Below, one piece after another: positions 34,234 to 44,700 of a DNA stretch of 64,000 nucleotides. Below the pieces are notes generated by a model. The model saw only the letters and a program-made list of their open reading frames with translations. It made no database searches and was not told the DNA's origin. The first letter of the stretch is position 1. Every line of letters starts with the position of its first letter. This DNA is from Vibrio hyugaensis. Its GTDB lineage: Bacteria; Pseudomonadota; Gammaproteobacteria; Enterobacterales; Vibrionaceae. Position numbers and translations under genes: made by a program. The stretch is from positions 558,001 to 622,000 of the forward strand of contig NZ_CP025794.1 in assembly GCF_002906655.1 (NCBI RefSeq). The letters are read 5' to 3'.

Positions 34234-37200
34234 TTATGCCGTGCTTTCTACCTTGCGCATCACTCGTTGTTTAATACGCTCTATACTCGTTCTAATATCG
34301 TTATCAATCATCAATAATGACGGGGTTAATATCAACGTAATCAACGTCGCAAACAAAATACCATACCCTAGTGCTGCCGCTGCAGGAATTAGGAATTGCG
34401 CTTGCATCGATGTTTCGCTGAGTAGCGGAGCAAGACCTGCAAATGTAGTGACTGATGTCAGTAGTACCGCGCGCAGTCGCCCAGTGCACGCTTGTTTTAT
34501 CGCCTCTGCTGGCGGCAGTTTCTTTTCTCTCACTAATTCATTGTAGCGCGACACCAACAACAAACTATCGTTCACTACCACGCCACTCAATGCCAAAATA
34601 CCATTAAGTGACAAAATACTGATGGTCAAATCGTTCCACCAATGCCCAAGTATTGCCCCCACGATACCAAATGGAATCGCAACCATGATAATCAGTGGCT
34701 GGACATAAGACTTCAATGGAATAGCCAACAGCGAAAAGATAACGACCAACGCTAGAACAAACGTGCTTTCCATCGACTCTGTCGATTCTTGTTGCTGCTC
34801 GGCCTCCCCTGTAAAGTCGATCTTCAAGGTTGGGTAGTCCGACTGAAGTTCCGGTACCACAGTACGTTTAAGTTGATTAACCAACTCGTTTGATGAAATT
34901 ACATCTTTATCGACAACAGCAGTTAAGTACACGGCCCGCATGTTATCAATGCGTGTGATTTCCGCTTGTTGATAATCTGAATAAACGTTCGCTACGGCCA
35001 CCAAAGGCACCACTGCTCCTTCCGGGGTGCGAACGCTCGACTGTTTAATGTCAGCTAACGTTTGACGGTCATTTTCTGGATAGCGGACACGCACTTTGAC
35101 TTCATCTTTTCCACGTTGGAATCGCTGAACAATATCGCCACCGAAGGACTGCAAAACTTGCTGCGAGAGACTTGCCGTATCCATACCAAGCGCACGACCT
35201 TGTTCGGTCAGTTCAAAGCGGTACTGTGGCTCACCCAAGTCCAAGTTGTCATCAATACCGCTGACACCTTGCATCGATTGAAGTGTCTGCTTGAACTTAT
35301 TACCCGCCGCTTCAAGCTCGGTTTGGTCGTTGGCTTTCAATTCTACTTTAAAGTTATCGACCATTTCTTTGGAGGACATGACTTTCAGCTTCTTCACCCC
35401 TTCCATTTGCTCAGACATCTCAAGCCAAGCATGAGCAAAGTCATTCGCGCTGTAAGAGGCATCAGCATCCAATTCGACTTGTACGGTCCCAAGCTTATCT
35501 TCTTCTGCAATCACTTGAACACTGGTGATGTAAGATTCGGCGTTGCTCTCCTTTTTTGCTCGTAACACTTGGTCAACTTTGATCGCATTATCTTCCAGCT
35601 TCAATAAATTGGCTTCGGTTTGACCAAAGCTGACATCATTGTACAAACTGATTTCAGCGGTCACCGTATCACCCGTAATATCTGGGAAGAAAGCGACACG
35701 TACCGCGCCTGTCATCGGCATGCCAATGACCAAAATAAACAACGCAACAAACCCAAGAACCACAGCATAACGGAGTTCTAGTGCGAATTTAATGACCTTC
35801 TTGTAGACGCGTTCGTTTAGCCAATCTAAACCTTTTTCTGCACCACCTTGGATGCTGCTCCAGATGCCTTTTTTATCACTTCGATGGGTATTGATATGAG
35901 CCAGATGAGCAGGAAGAATAAGTTTGGATTCCACCAGCGACAACAGTAAACAAATGGTTACAACCATCGCAAATTGCGCGTAGATCTGCCCCATTTTTCC
36001 GTCGACCGCTGCGATAGAGAGAAAAGCAGCCACTGTAGTCAATACACCGAATACCGTCGGAGCTGCGACCTTCAAGGTACCTCTAATGGTGCTGTTTATA
36101 TTGTCGCCTTCGGCTCGCCTTGTGGTGTAGATGCTTTCCCCGACTACCACGGCGTCATCCACCACGATCCCAAGTGCCATGATAAAACCGAAAGTGGTCA
36201 TTTCATTGATGGTCAGCCCAACAAATGAATCAGTCATAAAGAACAAAGTCCCGAAGAACACAAACGGCAGACATGCGGCTACCCAAAACGCCACGCGAAT
36301 GTTCAAGAACAGTGCAAGAACAATAAACACCAACGCGATCCCCGTCAGTGCGTTTTTCGCCAACAATGACAAACGATCTTTGATCATCGTACTCTTGTCG
36401 TACCAAGTATCGATTTCAACATTGTCAGGTAACAAGTTACTCGCTTTCCACTGCTCAACAACTTGTTTCGCTTGCTCTACGATGTTTACGACGTCACTGT
36501 TTTCATCCATTACGATCTGAATACCCATCGCATTCTGCTGCTTGTAACGTGACAATGTGTATGTGTCTTCTTCAAACGTATCGCGAACTGTTGCGATGTC
36601 ACCCAATGTGATTTGACTGCCGCTCGCCGTCATCATAACCGGAATCGCTTTAAAATCTTCGACTTCGTATGCTTGCTCAGAGGCTTTCAAACGCACGGTT
36701 TTCGCGCCATTGCGTAGGCTAGTTGAAATTGCGGTTGAAGATTCTGCGTTGATGGCATCCGACACGTCTGTCAGTGTTAAGCCGTAAGCCTGTAACGCGC
36801 TTTCACTCACCTCTACGGATACCATAGGATCAACTTCAGCCTTGATTTCCAAATCACGTATCGCACTTTGACTTAACAAATCCGACTTCAATTGCTCTGC
36901 CAAGCTTTGTAACGTCGCTCGGTCGACGTCGCCATACAGCTGAACCCAAATCGCATGGTCTTGCATCCGCGCTTTATCAATAACCGGCTTGTCTGCTTCC
37001 GTAGGTAAATTATTGATGGCATCCACTTTGGTTTTGACATCCGTTAACAAGGTATCGAGTTCGTAATTGGTCTCTTTCTCAATCGAAACGTTACTACCGG
37101 ACGAACTAGACGTTGAAGTAATACGCTTAATACCCGGAACGGTTTCAAGCGCTTCTTCGATCTTAATCGCTAAGCCTTCTTCAGCTTGTTTAGGGTCACC

Positions 37201-37380
37201 ACTGTCGTAATTAACCGATACCGTCACCACATCCGGTTCTAAACTTGGAAACGCTTCTTTACGCAAAGAATTGACTGAAAACAGGCCAACAATGATCACG
37301 CCCAGCATCAGTAAATTCGCTGCCACTGGATTTTTAGCAAACCAAGCTACGATACCTTTTGGCGTTTGATTCGCGCTCAT
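34234..37380 (-). CDS. RND family efflux transporter, inner-membrane pump
   Basis: 1048 residues, the full length of RND drug pumps. The first span (about 20-38) is followed by EAFPSLEPDVVTVSV and a large periplasmic loop. The membrane core TMs 4-6 carry GIALVFIVLALFLNIRVAFWVAACLPF and MALGIVVDDAVVVGES, the latter with the proton-relay Asp pair. The second half repeats this layout (ILSLNGILALSGVVVNDSLLLVSR). The R-KEAFPS start is typical of the HAE1-related or VexF/H-like branch rather than AcrB. It pumps unknown compounds, using the MFP and outer-membrane proteins encoded upstream. One of several RND systems expected in Vibrio; I cannot assign a Vme/Vex letter. Confidence 0.88.
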   Translation of the reverse strand: MSANQTPKGIVAWFAKNPVAANLLMLGVIIVGLFSVNSLRKEAFPSLEPDVVTVSVNYDSGDPKQAEEGLAIKIEEALETVPGIKRITSTSSSSGSNVSIEKETNYELDTLLTDVKTKVDAINNLPTEADKPVIDKARMQDHAIWVQLYGDVDRATLQSLAEQLKSDLLSQSAIRDLEIKAEVDPMVSVEVSESALQAYGLTLTDVSDAINAESSTAISTSLRNGAKTVRLKASEQAYEVEDFKAIPVMMTASGSQITLGDIATVRDTFEEDTYTLSRYKQQNAMGIQIVMDENSDVVNIVEQAKQVVEQWKASNLLPDNVEIDTWYDKSTMIKDRLSLLAKNALTGIALVFIVLALFLNIRVAFWVAACLPFVFFGTLFFMTDSFVGLTINEMTTFGFIMALGIVVDDAVVVGESIYTTRRAEGDNINSTIRGTLKVAAPTVFGVLTTVAAFLSIAAVDGKMGQIYAQFAMVVTICLLLSLVESKLILPAHLAHINTHRSDKKGIWSSIQGGAEKGLDWLNERVYKKVIKFALELRYAVVLGFVALFILVIGMPMTGAVRVAFFPDITGDTVTAEISLYNDVSFGQTEANLLKLEDNAIKVDQVLRAKKESNAESYITSVQVIAEEDKLGTVQVELDADASYSANDFAHAWLEMSEQMEGVKKLKVMSSKEMVDNFKVELKANDQTELEAAGNKFKQTLQSMQGVSGIDDNLDLGEPQYRFELTEQGRALGMDTASLSQQVLQSFGGDIVQRFQRGKDEVKVRVRYPENDRQTLADIKQSSVRTPEGAVVPLVAVANVYSDYQQAEITRIDNMRAVYLTAVVDKDVISSNELVNQLKRTVVPELQSDYPTLKIDFTGEAEQQQESTESMESTFVLALVVIFSLLAIPLKSYVQPLIIMVAIPFGIVGAILGHWWNDLTISILSLNGILALSGVVVNDSLLLVSRYNELVREKKLPPAEAIKQACTGRLRAVLLTSVTTFAGLAPLLSETSMQAQFLIPAAAALGYGILFATLITLILTPSLLMIDNDIRTSIERIKQRVMRKVESTA

Positions 37381-37381
37381 C

Positions 37382-38569
37382 TTACCCCTCCTCCTTTGGC
37401 GTCACTTTCATGCCAACTTGGAAGTTGCTTAACGGACGCATCACAACTTGAGCAGCGCCGTCAGTCAATGTAGGAGAAACATAGACTTTGTCTTGGCGCT
37501 CAAACAATTTGTGGGCGGACGATTTTTGTAAGACCCCCTGAGCGTCTACCGTCCAAATATCGCCTTGTGGAGATAATGCCGAGGCAGGCACTTCCCAAAG
37601 CTGATCAATTTTAGCACCGGTTAATTTCGCTTGAACAAACGTACCTGGGTACAAAGGGGTTTCCTGCTCCAACGGATAATCAACCACCGCAATAAGCGAT
37701 CGTTGGCGCGTATCTTGGGTTACGTGTTGACTGGTACGCGCCACTCTAGCTTGCCATTGGTGCTCACTCGTAGTGTCTTGCACTGTAATATGCCATTCGC
37801 TGACATCATCTGTTTTTGGTAGATTTGCCCATTGTTGGTCAGATAGCGGGATCTCAACTTCAACGCGGTCGACGCTGTACAAAGTCGCGATATTGCTACC
37901 CGTGCTTAGGTAACTGCCGGGCTGTATTTCACGCACAACAACGAGTGCATCAAAAGGTGCTCGAATTACCGTATCTTCAAGATCTTTCTCTGCCTTTTTC
38001 AATGCTTGTTGAGCGTTATTCAACGTTGCTTGTGCGCTTACGAGTTGTGGTTTACGAAGCACAAGAGGCGAGCTTGGTTCTCCGTCTAAACCCGAACGCT
38101 CCCATTCCGATTTCGCCTGTTCACCTTGACGCTGTTCTTCTAACAACGCGAGACGTGCCGACGCCACATCGGCTTTTGCTTGAGAAACGGCTTGCTGGTA
38201 AGAGGTGTCATCGAGTTTGGCGATCACTTCACCTTTTTTAATAATGCGCCCTGTTTCAAATGATTCTGCAAGCGACTTCACTCGTCCACTAACTTCACTA
38301 GTAAAGCTCAAATCATAACGAGGTTTGGTTTCCCCATACCCGATAACTTCTGCTTGATAGCTCGCCGATGATGTTGTCTGCACCGCCACTTGTTGAAGTT
38401 TCAATGTTTGCTCGATATTCGATTGTGGCGCTTGCTCTACCACTTCAGTCGTTGGCTTTTCTTGTGGTGTTTTCGCTCGTGCTATATGGCTACCGTTATA
38501 AGCAGCAACCGCAAAAATAGAACCAGCCGCAGCTAGAGTGATGACGTAAGTAATGGCATTCTTTTTCAT
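37382..38569 (-). CDS. RND efflux periplasmic adaptor (membrane fusion protein)
   Basis: 395 residues with one N-terminal span (about 6-24). A lipoyl-like half-motif GRVKSLAESFETGRIIKKGEVIAKLDD comes first, then the alpha-hairpin (about 115-185, EEQRQGEQAKSEWERS, QATLNNAQQALKKAEKDLED), and then the second lipoyl half IRAPFDALVVVREIQPGSYLSTGS. It bridges the pump to the outer-membrane factor. It ends 1 base before the pump ATG and overlaps the outer-membrane gene stop by 4 bases. Confidence 0.88.
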   Translation of the reverse strand: MKKNAITYVITLAAAGSIFAVAAYNGSHIARAKTPQEKPTTEVVEQAPQSNIEQTLKLQQVAVQTTSSASYQAEVIGYGETKPRYDLSFTSEVSGRVKSLAESFETGRIIKKGEVIAKLDDTSYQQAVSQAKADVASARLALLEEQRQGEQAKSEWERSGLDGEPSSPLVLRKPQLVSAQATLNNAQQALKKAEKDLEDTVIRAPFDALVVVREIQPGSYLSTGSNIATLYSVDRVEVEIPLSDQQWANLPKTDDVSEWHITVQDTTSEHQWQARVARTSQHVTQDTRQRSLIAVVDYPLEQETPLYPGTFVQAKLTGAKIDQLWEVPASALSPQGDIWTVDAQGVLQKSSAHKLFERQDKVYVSPTLTDGAAQVVMRPLSNFQVGMKVTPKEEG

Positions 38570-39957
38570 GAGGACACTCCTAAGCCCAAAGCAAGGCCTA
38601 AATCAATTCGGTTCAATAATCGTTGGTATGTGGCATTCGCCAGTTGAGCTTCGATATCGTAGGTTTGCTGTTGAACGGTGAGCAGATCAAAAATGTCGAC
38701 CAAACCCTCACGATACTTCTGTTCGTAACTCACAAAGCTACGTTTGGCACTGGTTAGCGCGTCATTCAAATGCTGCTGTTGTTGTTCTAACGAGTATTCC
38801 TGACCAACCGCATTCTCAACTTCGTTAACAGCACTCAATAGCGTTTCTTGATACGCCCAGTAGGTTTGCTCGGTGGTAAGCTCAGCGATTTCTGCTTGTG
38901 ATTTCAGCTTTCCACCTTGGAATAGCGGAGCGGAGACTTGCCCTAATAAACTCCATAACGGGCTGGTTAACAGCGCTTCGCTTGGCGTCTCTGCTATGTC
39001 TGACAAACTTGCGGATAAACTGAACGAAGGCAGCATGGCTTTGTAAGCCGCATCGGTCCGGTAAGATTCTGCTTCGATATTCAAGAAGGCTTGTTGTAGG
39101 TCAGGACGCCCCGACATGTCTTGTTGTGATAAACTGTCTAGCGGGTTAATCACGCAAGGGAATTGAGAAGTAACCTGTGGCTCACTTAACGCTGAATCCC
39201 ATTGACCTGTTAGTAGTACTAAGCTGCGCTCACTTTTGGCTACGTTCTCTTGGTATTGAGCAACGGTCGAACGCGTAGATGACGCACTGGTTTTGGCATT
39301 GTCTAATTCTTCCAAGCTGCCTAACCCTACTTGGTAGCGTTGTAAAACCAGCACTTCATTGTTTTCTAAAATGGTTAAGCGGCGTTGCTCAATATCAAGC
39401 AACTGCTTATTTACGCTGATTTCTAACCAAGCACGCATCATGTTGGCCGCCAATAAATCCTTGGTGGCTTGCAGGTCGGCTTGAGACGCTGCAACATCTT
39501 TACGCGCTGCCGCACTGGTATCAGCGAGTTTTTGCCATAAGTCTAACTCCCAACTCACCGTAACATCGGCGCTGTAACTTTCATGGCTGTCTTCTTTATT
39601 TTCGCCAGAGAAATTCGCATTAACCGTTGGCAATTGGTCAGCAACTGTCACGCCCTGCTGCGCGTAAGCAATTCTCAACGCTATGATGCTCTGTTGCAGG
39701 CTTGGATTGTTTTTAAGCGCCGTTTGTAAATATTGATTGAGTTCTGGCACATTGACCAAGTCGGTGAGATAAGTTGGTGCCACGTTTTGAACCGTTGATT
39801 TAGCAAGGCCACGTTCGGCCGCCACTTTGTCCATCAATTTCTCGATGGTTTGCGTATTGGTTTGAGTCGCTTGAGAAGTAAAACCTGCATCACTGTTTGA
39901 CGCACAGCCGACTAAGCCAGTCAGCATCAAAGTAATGATGGAATATCGAAATGTCAT
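38566..39957 (-). CDS. RND efflux outer-membrane lipoprotein, TolC/NodT family
   Basis: 463 residues with a lipobox LVGC/A (Cys18). Two homologous TolC/OEP halves with coiled-coil helices are visible (LDLWQKLADTSAAARKDVAASQADLQ, then SAPLFQGGKLKSQAEIAEL). As the first gene of the operon, it provides the exit duct for the tripartite pump. The 266 bases upstream, divergent from the M20 peptidase, must hold the operon promoter. Confidence 0.87.
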   Translation of the reverse strand: MTFRYSIITLMLTGLVGCASNSDAGFTSQATQTNTQTIEKLMDKVAAERGLAKSTVQNVAPTYLTDLVNVPELNQYLQTALKNNPSLQQSIIALRIAYAQQGVTVADQLPTVNANFSGENKEDSHESYSADVTVSWELDLWQKLADTSAAARKDVAASQADLQATKDLLAANMMRAWLEISVNKQLLDIEQRRLTILENNEVLVLQRYQVGLGSLEELDNAKTSASSTRSTVAQYQENVAKSERSLVLLTGQWDSALSEPQVTSQFPCVINPLDSLSQQDMSGRPDLQQAFLNIEAESYRTDAAYKAMLPSFSLSASLSDIAETPSEALLTSPLWSLLGQVSAPLFQGGKLKSQAEIAELTTEQTYWAYQETLLSAVNEVENAVGQEYSLEQQQQHLNDALTSAKRSFVSYEQKYREGLVDIFDLLTVQQQTYDIEAQLANATYQRLLNRIDLGLALGLGVSS

Positions 39958-40223
39958 TTCATTGTCTCCCGCTATGATGAACGCAGACTAATGGCAAGGG
40001 GGTTAAGATGGGGTTAAGAATCAATGCGCTGACAAATCTTTGCTTTCGTGACCACCGCATCAGATCCGGAAATTGGCAGGTCAGAATAATGTCAGGCAGA
40101 GGTGTTTTTTGATTCAAGACAGTTTTCACATGGTTTAGGTATGTAATAAGAGGTGTTCTGTTCCCGTTCGGACTCGCGCTTTACTGGCTGCGGTCTCGAC
40201 CAAGTAGAGAAAGAGACATCCAA

Positions 40224-41330
40224 ATGACACAAATTAATCAAGAACGTCTAGTTGAACATTTCTGCCAACTGGTTCGCATCGACAGCGAATCTATGAACGA
40301 AAAACAAATCGCAGAAACTCTGGCTGAACAACTGGGCGAACTAGGCTTTACGGTTCACAAGCTTCCTGTACCAGAACACATTTCTAACGGCTTCAACGTG
40401 TATGCGCGTCTAGAAGGCAAGAAAGAAGGCTCTATCCTAATGAGCTGCCACATGGATACCGTAACACCGGGCATTGGTATCGAACCAATCATCGAAGACG
40501 GCATCATCCGATCTAAAGGCAATACCATCCTTGGTGGCGACGACAAATCAGGCATCGCAGCAATCATGGAAGCGGTTCGTTGTATCCAAGCTGAAAACCT
40601 AGAGCACAAAACGCTAGAGCTTGCCTTCACAGTGCACGAAGAAGGCGGTCTTTTCGGCTCTGAGTACTTCGACATGACCCACGTAACGTCTAAAGAAGCG
40701 ATCGTTCTGGATACAGGCGGCCCTATCGGCACTATCGTGACAGCAGCTCCGGGTCAGCAAAAAATCGTTGCGACTATCAAAGGCCGCCCAGCACACGCGG
40801 GTTTGGCACCTGAAGAAGGCATCAGTGCGATCATGGTGGCGGCAGACGCTATCAATCAAATGAAACTACTTCGCATCGACGAAGAAACAACGGCAAACAT
40901 CGGTATGGTAAACGGTGGTCAAGCGACCAACATCGTAATGCCAGAACTGAAAATTGTTGCCGAAGCTCGCTCGCTAAACGGTGAGAAGCTAGAAGCGCAA
41001 GTGAACCACATGATCTCAACGTTTGAGTCTGTATGTGAAAAACACGGTGCAGAAGTTGAAATCGAATCAAGCCGCGCCTACGACGCGTTTGTTATCGAAG
41101 AAGACAACGCTCACGTATCAGCAATCAAAGCGGCGTTTACTGACATGGGCATCGACGCGTTCACAAAAGGCACTGGTGGCGGTAGCGACGCGAACAACTT
41201 CAACAAGAAAGGCCTAACAACCGTAAACCTTTCTACCGGTATGGCAAAAGTACATACCACTGAAGAGTTTATCGCGGTTGACGACATGGTGAAAATCACT
41301 GAGTTCGTTAAGCACTTCCTAGTAAAATAA
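40224..41330 (+). CDS. M20 family metallopeptidase, tripeptidase T (PepT)-like
   Basis: 368 residues. The metal ligands are visible in SCHMDTV (H76, D78), GGDDKSG (D106), HEEGG (E139/E140) and a final KVHTTEEF. The lid domain follows HEEGG. Length is shorter than E. coli PepT (408), like the PepT-like or M20 peptidases common in Firmicutes and Vibrio. It removes N-terminal residues from short peptides in the cytoplasm. A strong SD (GAAAGAGA) precedes the ATG. Confidence 0.85.
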   Translation: MTQINQERLVEHFCQLVRIDSESMNEKQIAETLAEQLGELGFTVHKLPVPEHISNGFNVYARLEGKKEGSILMSCHMDTVTPGIGIEPIIEDGIIRSKGNTILGGDDKSGIAAIMEAVRCIQAENLEHKTLELAFTVHEEGGLFGSEYFDMTHVTSKEAIVLDTGGPIGTIVTAAPGQQKIVATIKGRPAHAGLAPEEGISAIMVAADAINQMKLLRIDEETTANIGMVNGGQATNIVMPELKIVAEARSLNGEKLEAQVNHMISTFESVCEKHGAEVEIESSRAYDAFVIEEDNAHVSAIKAAFTDMGIDAFTKGTGGGSDANNFNKKGLTTVNLSTGMAKVHTTEEFIAVDDMVKITEFVKHFLVK

Positions 41331-41756
41331 GCTAGTGAAATAAGCGCCCCGCTCGCTTAAACTCAGAAGATAACTTCATCCCCTTCTAGCCTTGCGCATG
41401 AAGGGGATTTTTTTGATTTCTGTTGAATGATGTATCCGTTCTCTTTTTCAATTAAACCACGAGAAACCACCCGCTCATCAAGACCATATAGCGTACGCAT
41501 ACATATAAAACGCCATTTTGTATAGATGGATAAATGCGAATTTGGACATAAGATACCAATCTGATTTCACCACTGAATGAAAGGTGGAAGCAAAATCACA
41601 ACCGCAATTCATGCTATCTATTTCGACGTCAATTCCCATCAGATAATCAAATTCGTAAGGCGCTCACATCGAGAGGGCCTATGCAACCCCTCCATATTGT
41701 ACCTAGCTTCTAGCGGTACATAAATGTCTATTCAATTGGCAAAAGTAGAGTCTAAT
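41331..41756. other. Intergenic region upstream of the M66 protease
   Basis: About 425 bases hold the peptidase terminator (41377-41414) and the protease leader. A partial inverted repeat (TTTCACC ... GGTGGAA, near 41566-41591) may be a regulatory element, but is weak. Confidence 0.45.
41377..41414 (+). terminator. Rho-independent terminator of the M20 peptidase gene
   Basis: The stem ATCCCCTT/AAGGGGAT spans a 15-base loop and is followed by six or more T residues. Confidence 0.85.
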
Positions 41757-44700
41757 ATGAAGAAAAATACGCTCGCTTGGCTGATCTCCTCTTTACTAGG
41801 AAGTACAGCCACTTTCGCACACGCGAACCACGACCTGACGCTGGTCGAAGTCGGAAATCAAACCTTTGAACGCATTGAAATGCTCAAGCAATTGGCAGAC
41901 AAAGGCCAAGGCTCGTCTCAGCGTGATGGTGAAACCTACCTTGATTTCCAAGGCTATGAGTACTGGGTGAACTTTGATGGCTACCCTAAGTTCCCTTTCC
42001 TATCTGGCGATCAAGATCAAGCCTACCGCAATGTGGTGGACTTCGTCGGTCCTGAATGGGAATTCATCATGTACAACGGTGGTTTCTATCTGATGCACAA
42101 AGAGTTTGGCGTGATGAACCGCGATGATACAGGCTGTTACGTTGAGTACATTCCTGCAGCTCGCGGCTCGAAACGTCCAAATGGTGGATACATTTGGCAA
42201 TCGGAAATGATCCAAAACATCGAGGCCTCCGACTGTGGTGACTTATCCGCACCAAGTATCGATGCGCTGACCGTTGCGAACGTTTCTGATCAAGGTGTTC
42301 AGTTAAATTGGGCTGCTCAAACTGAAAACGACAACGTAGTAATAACACTGACTGAGTCAGGCGCAAATCCCGTTCGTTATGAAAACGTCCAATCAGGCTT
42401 ATTCATTGGTAACCTGAAGCCAGACACTCGATACATCGTTGAGCTTTCTTCATGCAATGCAATTGATTGTATCGAACCTCAACAAGTTGAATTTACCACC
42501 AGCACAGCACGTCTTGGCTATGCTGACGAATTGCCTCTGGAAAATCACTTAAATGGCGATTTGACCGGCTCTATCCATTTTGCTCAAACCCATACCACCA
42601 CTGCGCCAAGCCAGAACGATGTGAACCTATTCCCTGACTTGGTTATCGACCGTGAAGCACTACTATTGTTTACACCGGAAGACAAAACCGTTCAACAAGT
42701 ATGGGTGGAAGTGAGCTTTAAAGGGAATGTAATTGCTCGCCTTCCGATGTTGCCACCAAGCGCACTTGCAGCTTCCGATCAACCAGATAATGGCCGTTCT
42801 AAAGTGGTATTCTCCCATCACGCGTGGTCACTGCCGCTGCAATGGGATTGGATGAAGCCAGGCTTGTCGCTGCGCTTAACCGATAACACTGATCGCCAAG
42901 GCGACTTAGCTGCCAATGAACTTGTCTTTGGCGGCGCGCCGGAACTTGTCATTCAAAACATCGACATGGGTATGCTCACGGCGCCGCGTGATGGCAACAC
43001 TATGATCAAAAACATGGCAAAACTGAGCGCCGATTACTTCCAGAAAATCCCAGCATCTAAACTGGTGATGGCGGATTACACTGCCGCATACTTCCCGAAA
43101 GTCACGTTACCAAATGGCAAGGTTTACACCGCAAGTTCTGACGGTGAAGGCGGTTGGCACAGCGGCGACATGCGCGAAGCCATTGGTAAAGCGTTGGTAT
43201 CCACAGGCGTGAACAATGCCAACATTGGTATTACCGATAGCGCGGGTTATTCGCAAGCTTACAACAAGCGCTTTAACCACATTACGGCGCACACCAACCG
43301 CGGCGTATACACCAACGGCATTATTGATCACGGCGGCAGTGGCGGTGGTGGCATCGTGACGTTAACAGCGACAACTGGTAACGAATGGTCGCACGAGTTG
43401 GGTCATAACTACGGTCTGGGTCACTACCCTTGGTATGCATCTACGCACGATTTGGAATCTGGTTGGGGTTGGGATGCTCTACATCGCCGCTTTATCGGTA
43501 ACTTACACTGGACAGGTGAAGCCACGACTAACGATGTGGGGGGTGAAGTGGTGCCACCGTTTGCGGGTGAATTCCGCTTTATGCGTGACGCACAAGCTGG
43601 TGGCGAAGCCGCACTATTAGGCACCATTAGTCATTACACCTTGGAGCACCCTTCTCAGTCTCGCCGCGTTCAAACTTGGCTTAACAACGGCTTTAACGTT
43701 GATTTAAACAGCAGTACTGGTTACGCACGTTGGAACCAGGAAAGCCAAAGTTACGAAGAAGCGCAAACCGATACACCAGTGCCTAGCGCTGCAGGCGTGC
43801 CTGTTGTGACCATGTTGGGTATTTACGATCCGCGTAATGAACTTGCAAGCCAAGTTTACCCGCTGATTTACTCCAACTACGGCAACGTGTTTGAGCTACC
43901 TTCTGCACCAGACGTGACTTACCATCCGGAAGGTTGGCAAGCAGTATCTTCTTTGTCTGACGAGCAAATTCAACAAGATTTGTGGCAGATGATGAAAGTA
44001 AACAACCAGCAAGAACGCATTTGTCAGTTCAGCTACACCGCAAGCAATGGCGAAAGCGCAAACTTCGTCGGGACAGTGAGTGATGATTTGGCGCGCTGTG
44101 AAAGCAGTGAAGACATGTACTGGAGCGTCAATGGTGAACGTGAACGCATGATTTCTCAAGATCATGACTATTCACTACTGTCTAAGTACGGTGAAGGTGC
44201 GGTGACCTACACACCAAATGGCGAGATTGGCGAAGTGCCACTTTGTGTCTTGAACAAAGCAGGTACAACTCATGATGGCGCGGGCTACTTTACTTCTTCA
44301 CACTGTCAGCAGTTTACTGGCGTGAAACACAAGAATGGCGCTGATTGGCGTTACGCGAAACACCAAGGCGGCATGCTTCAGCCAAGTATGATCTCTCAGC
44401 GTAGCTGCGCAGTCACCGTAGAGCGTGAAGATGGTTCAGTACAAAACATCGCGGTTGCAAGTAGACGACTTAACGACTCGCAAAGTAACAAGTTCCACTT
44501 TAACTTGGAACAGTTACCGTTACCGACTCGCGTAACGCTAAGCTGCACCGACGTAAATAGTGAGCAAGTGTTGGATTCTTTGACCCCAGATCAAAGCCCA
44601 GCACTTGATAAGCTTGTCGGTCCTATCTTTGTTGGTCAGGAACACGGTTACAAACAGTACGTTGATCAACAACTACTGTTTACTGATAACGCCTTACTAA

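Noticed and set aside
41566..41591. Partial inverted repeat ahead of the M66 protease as a ToxR or other operator
   Set aside because: Arms are imperfect and the match to any known consensus is poor.
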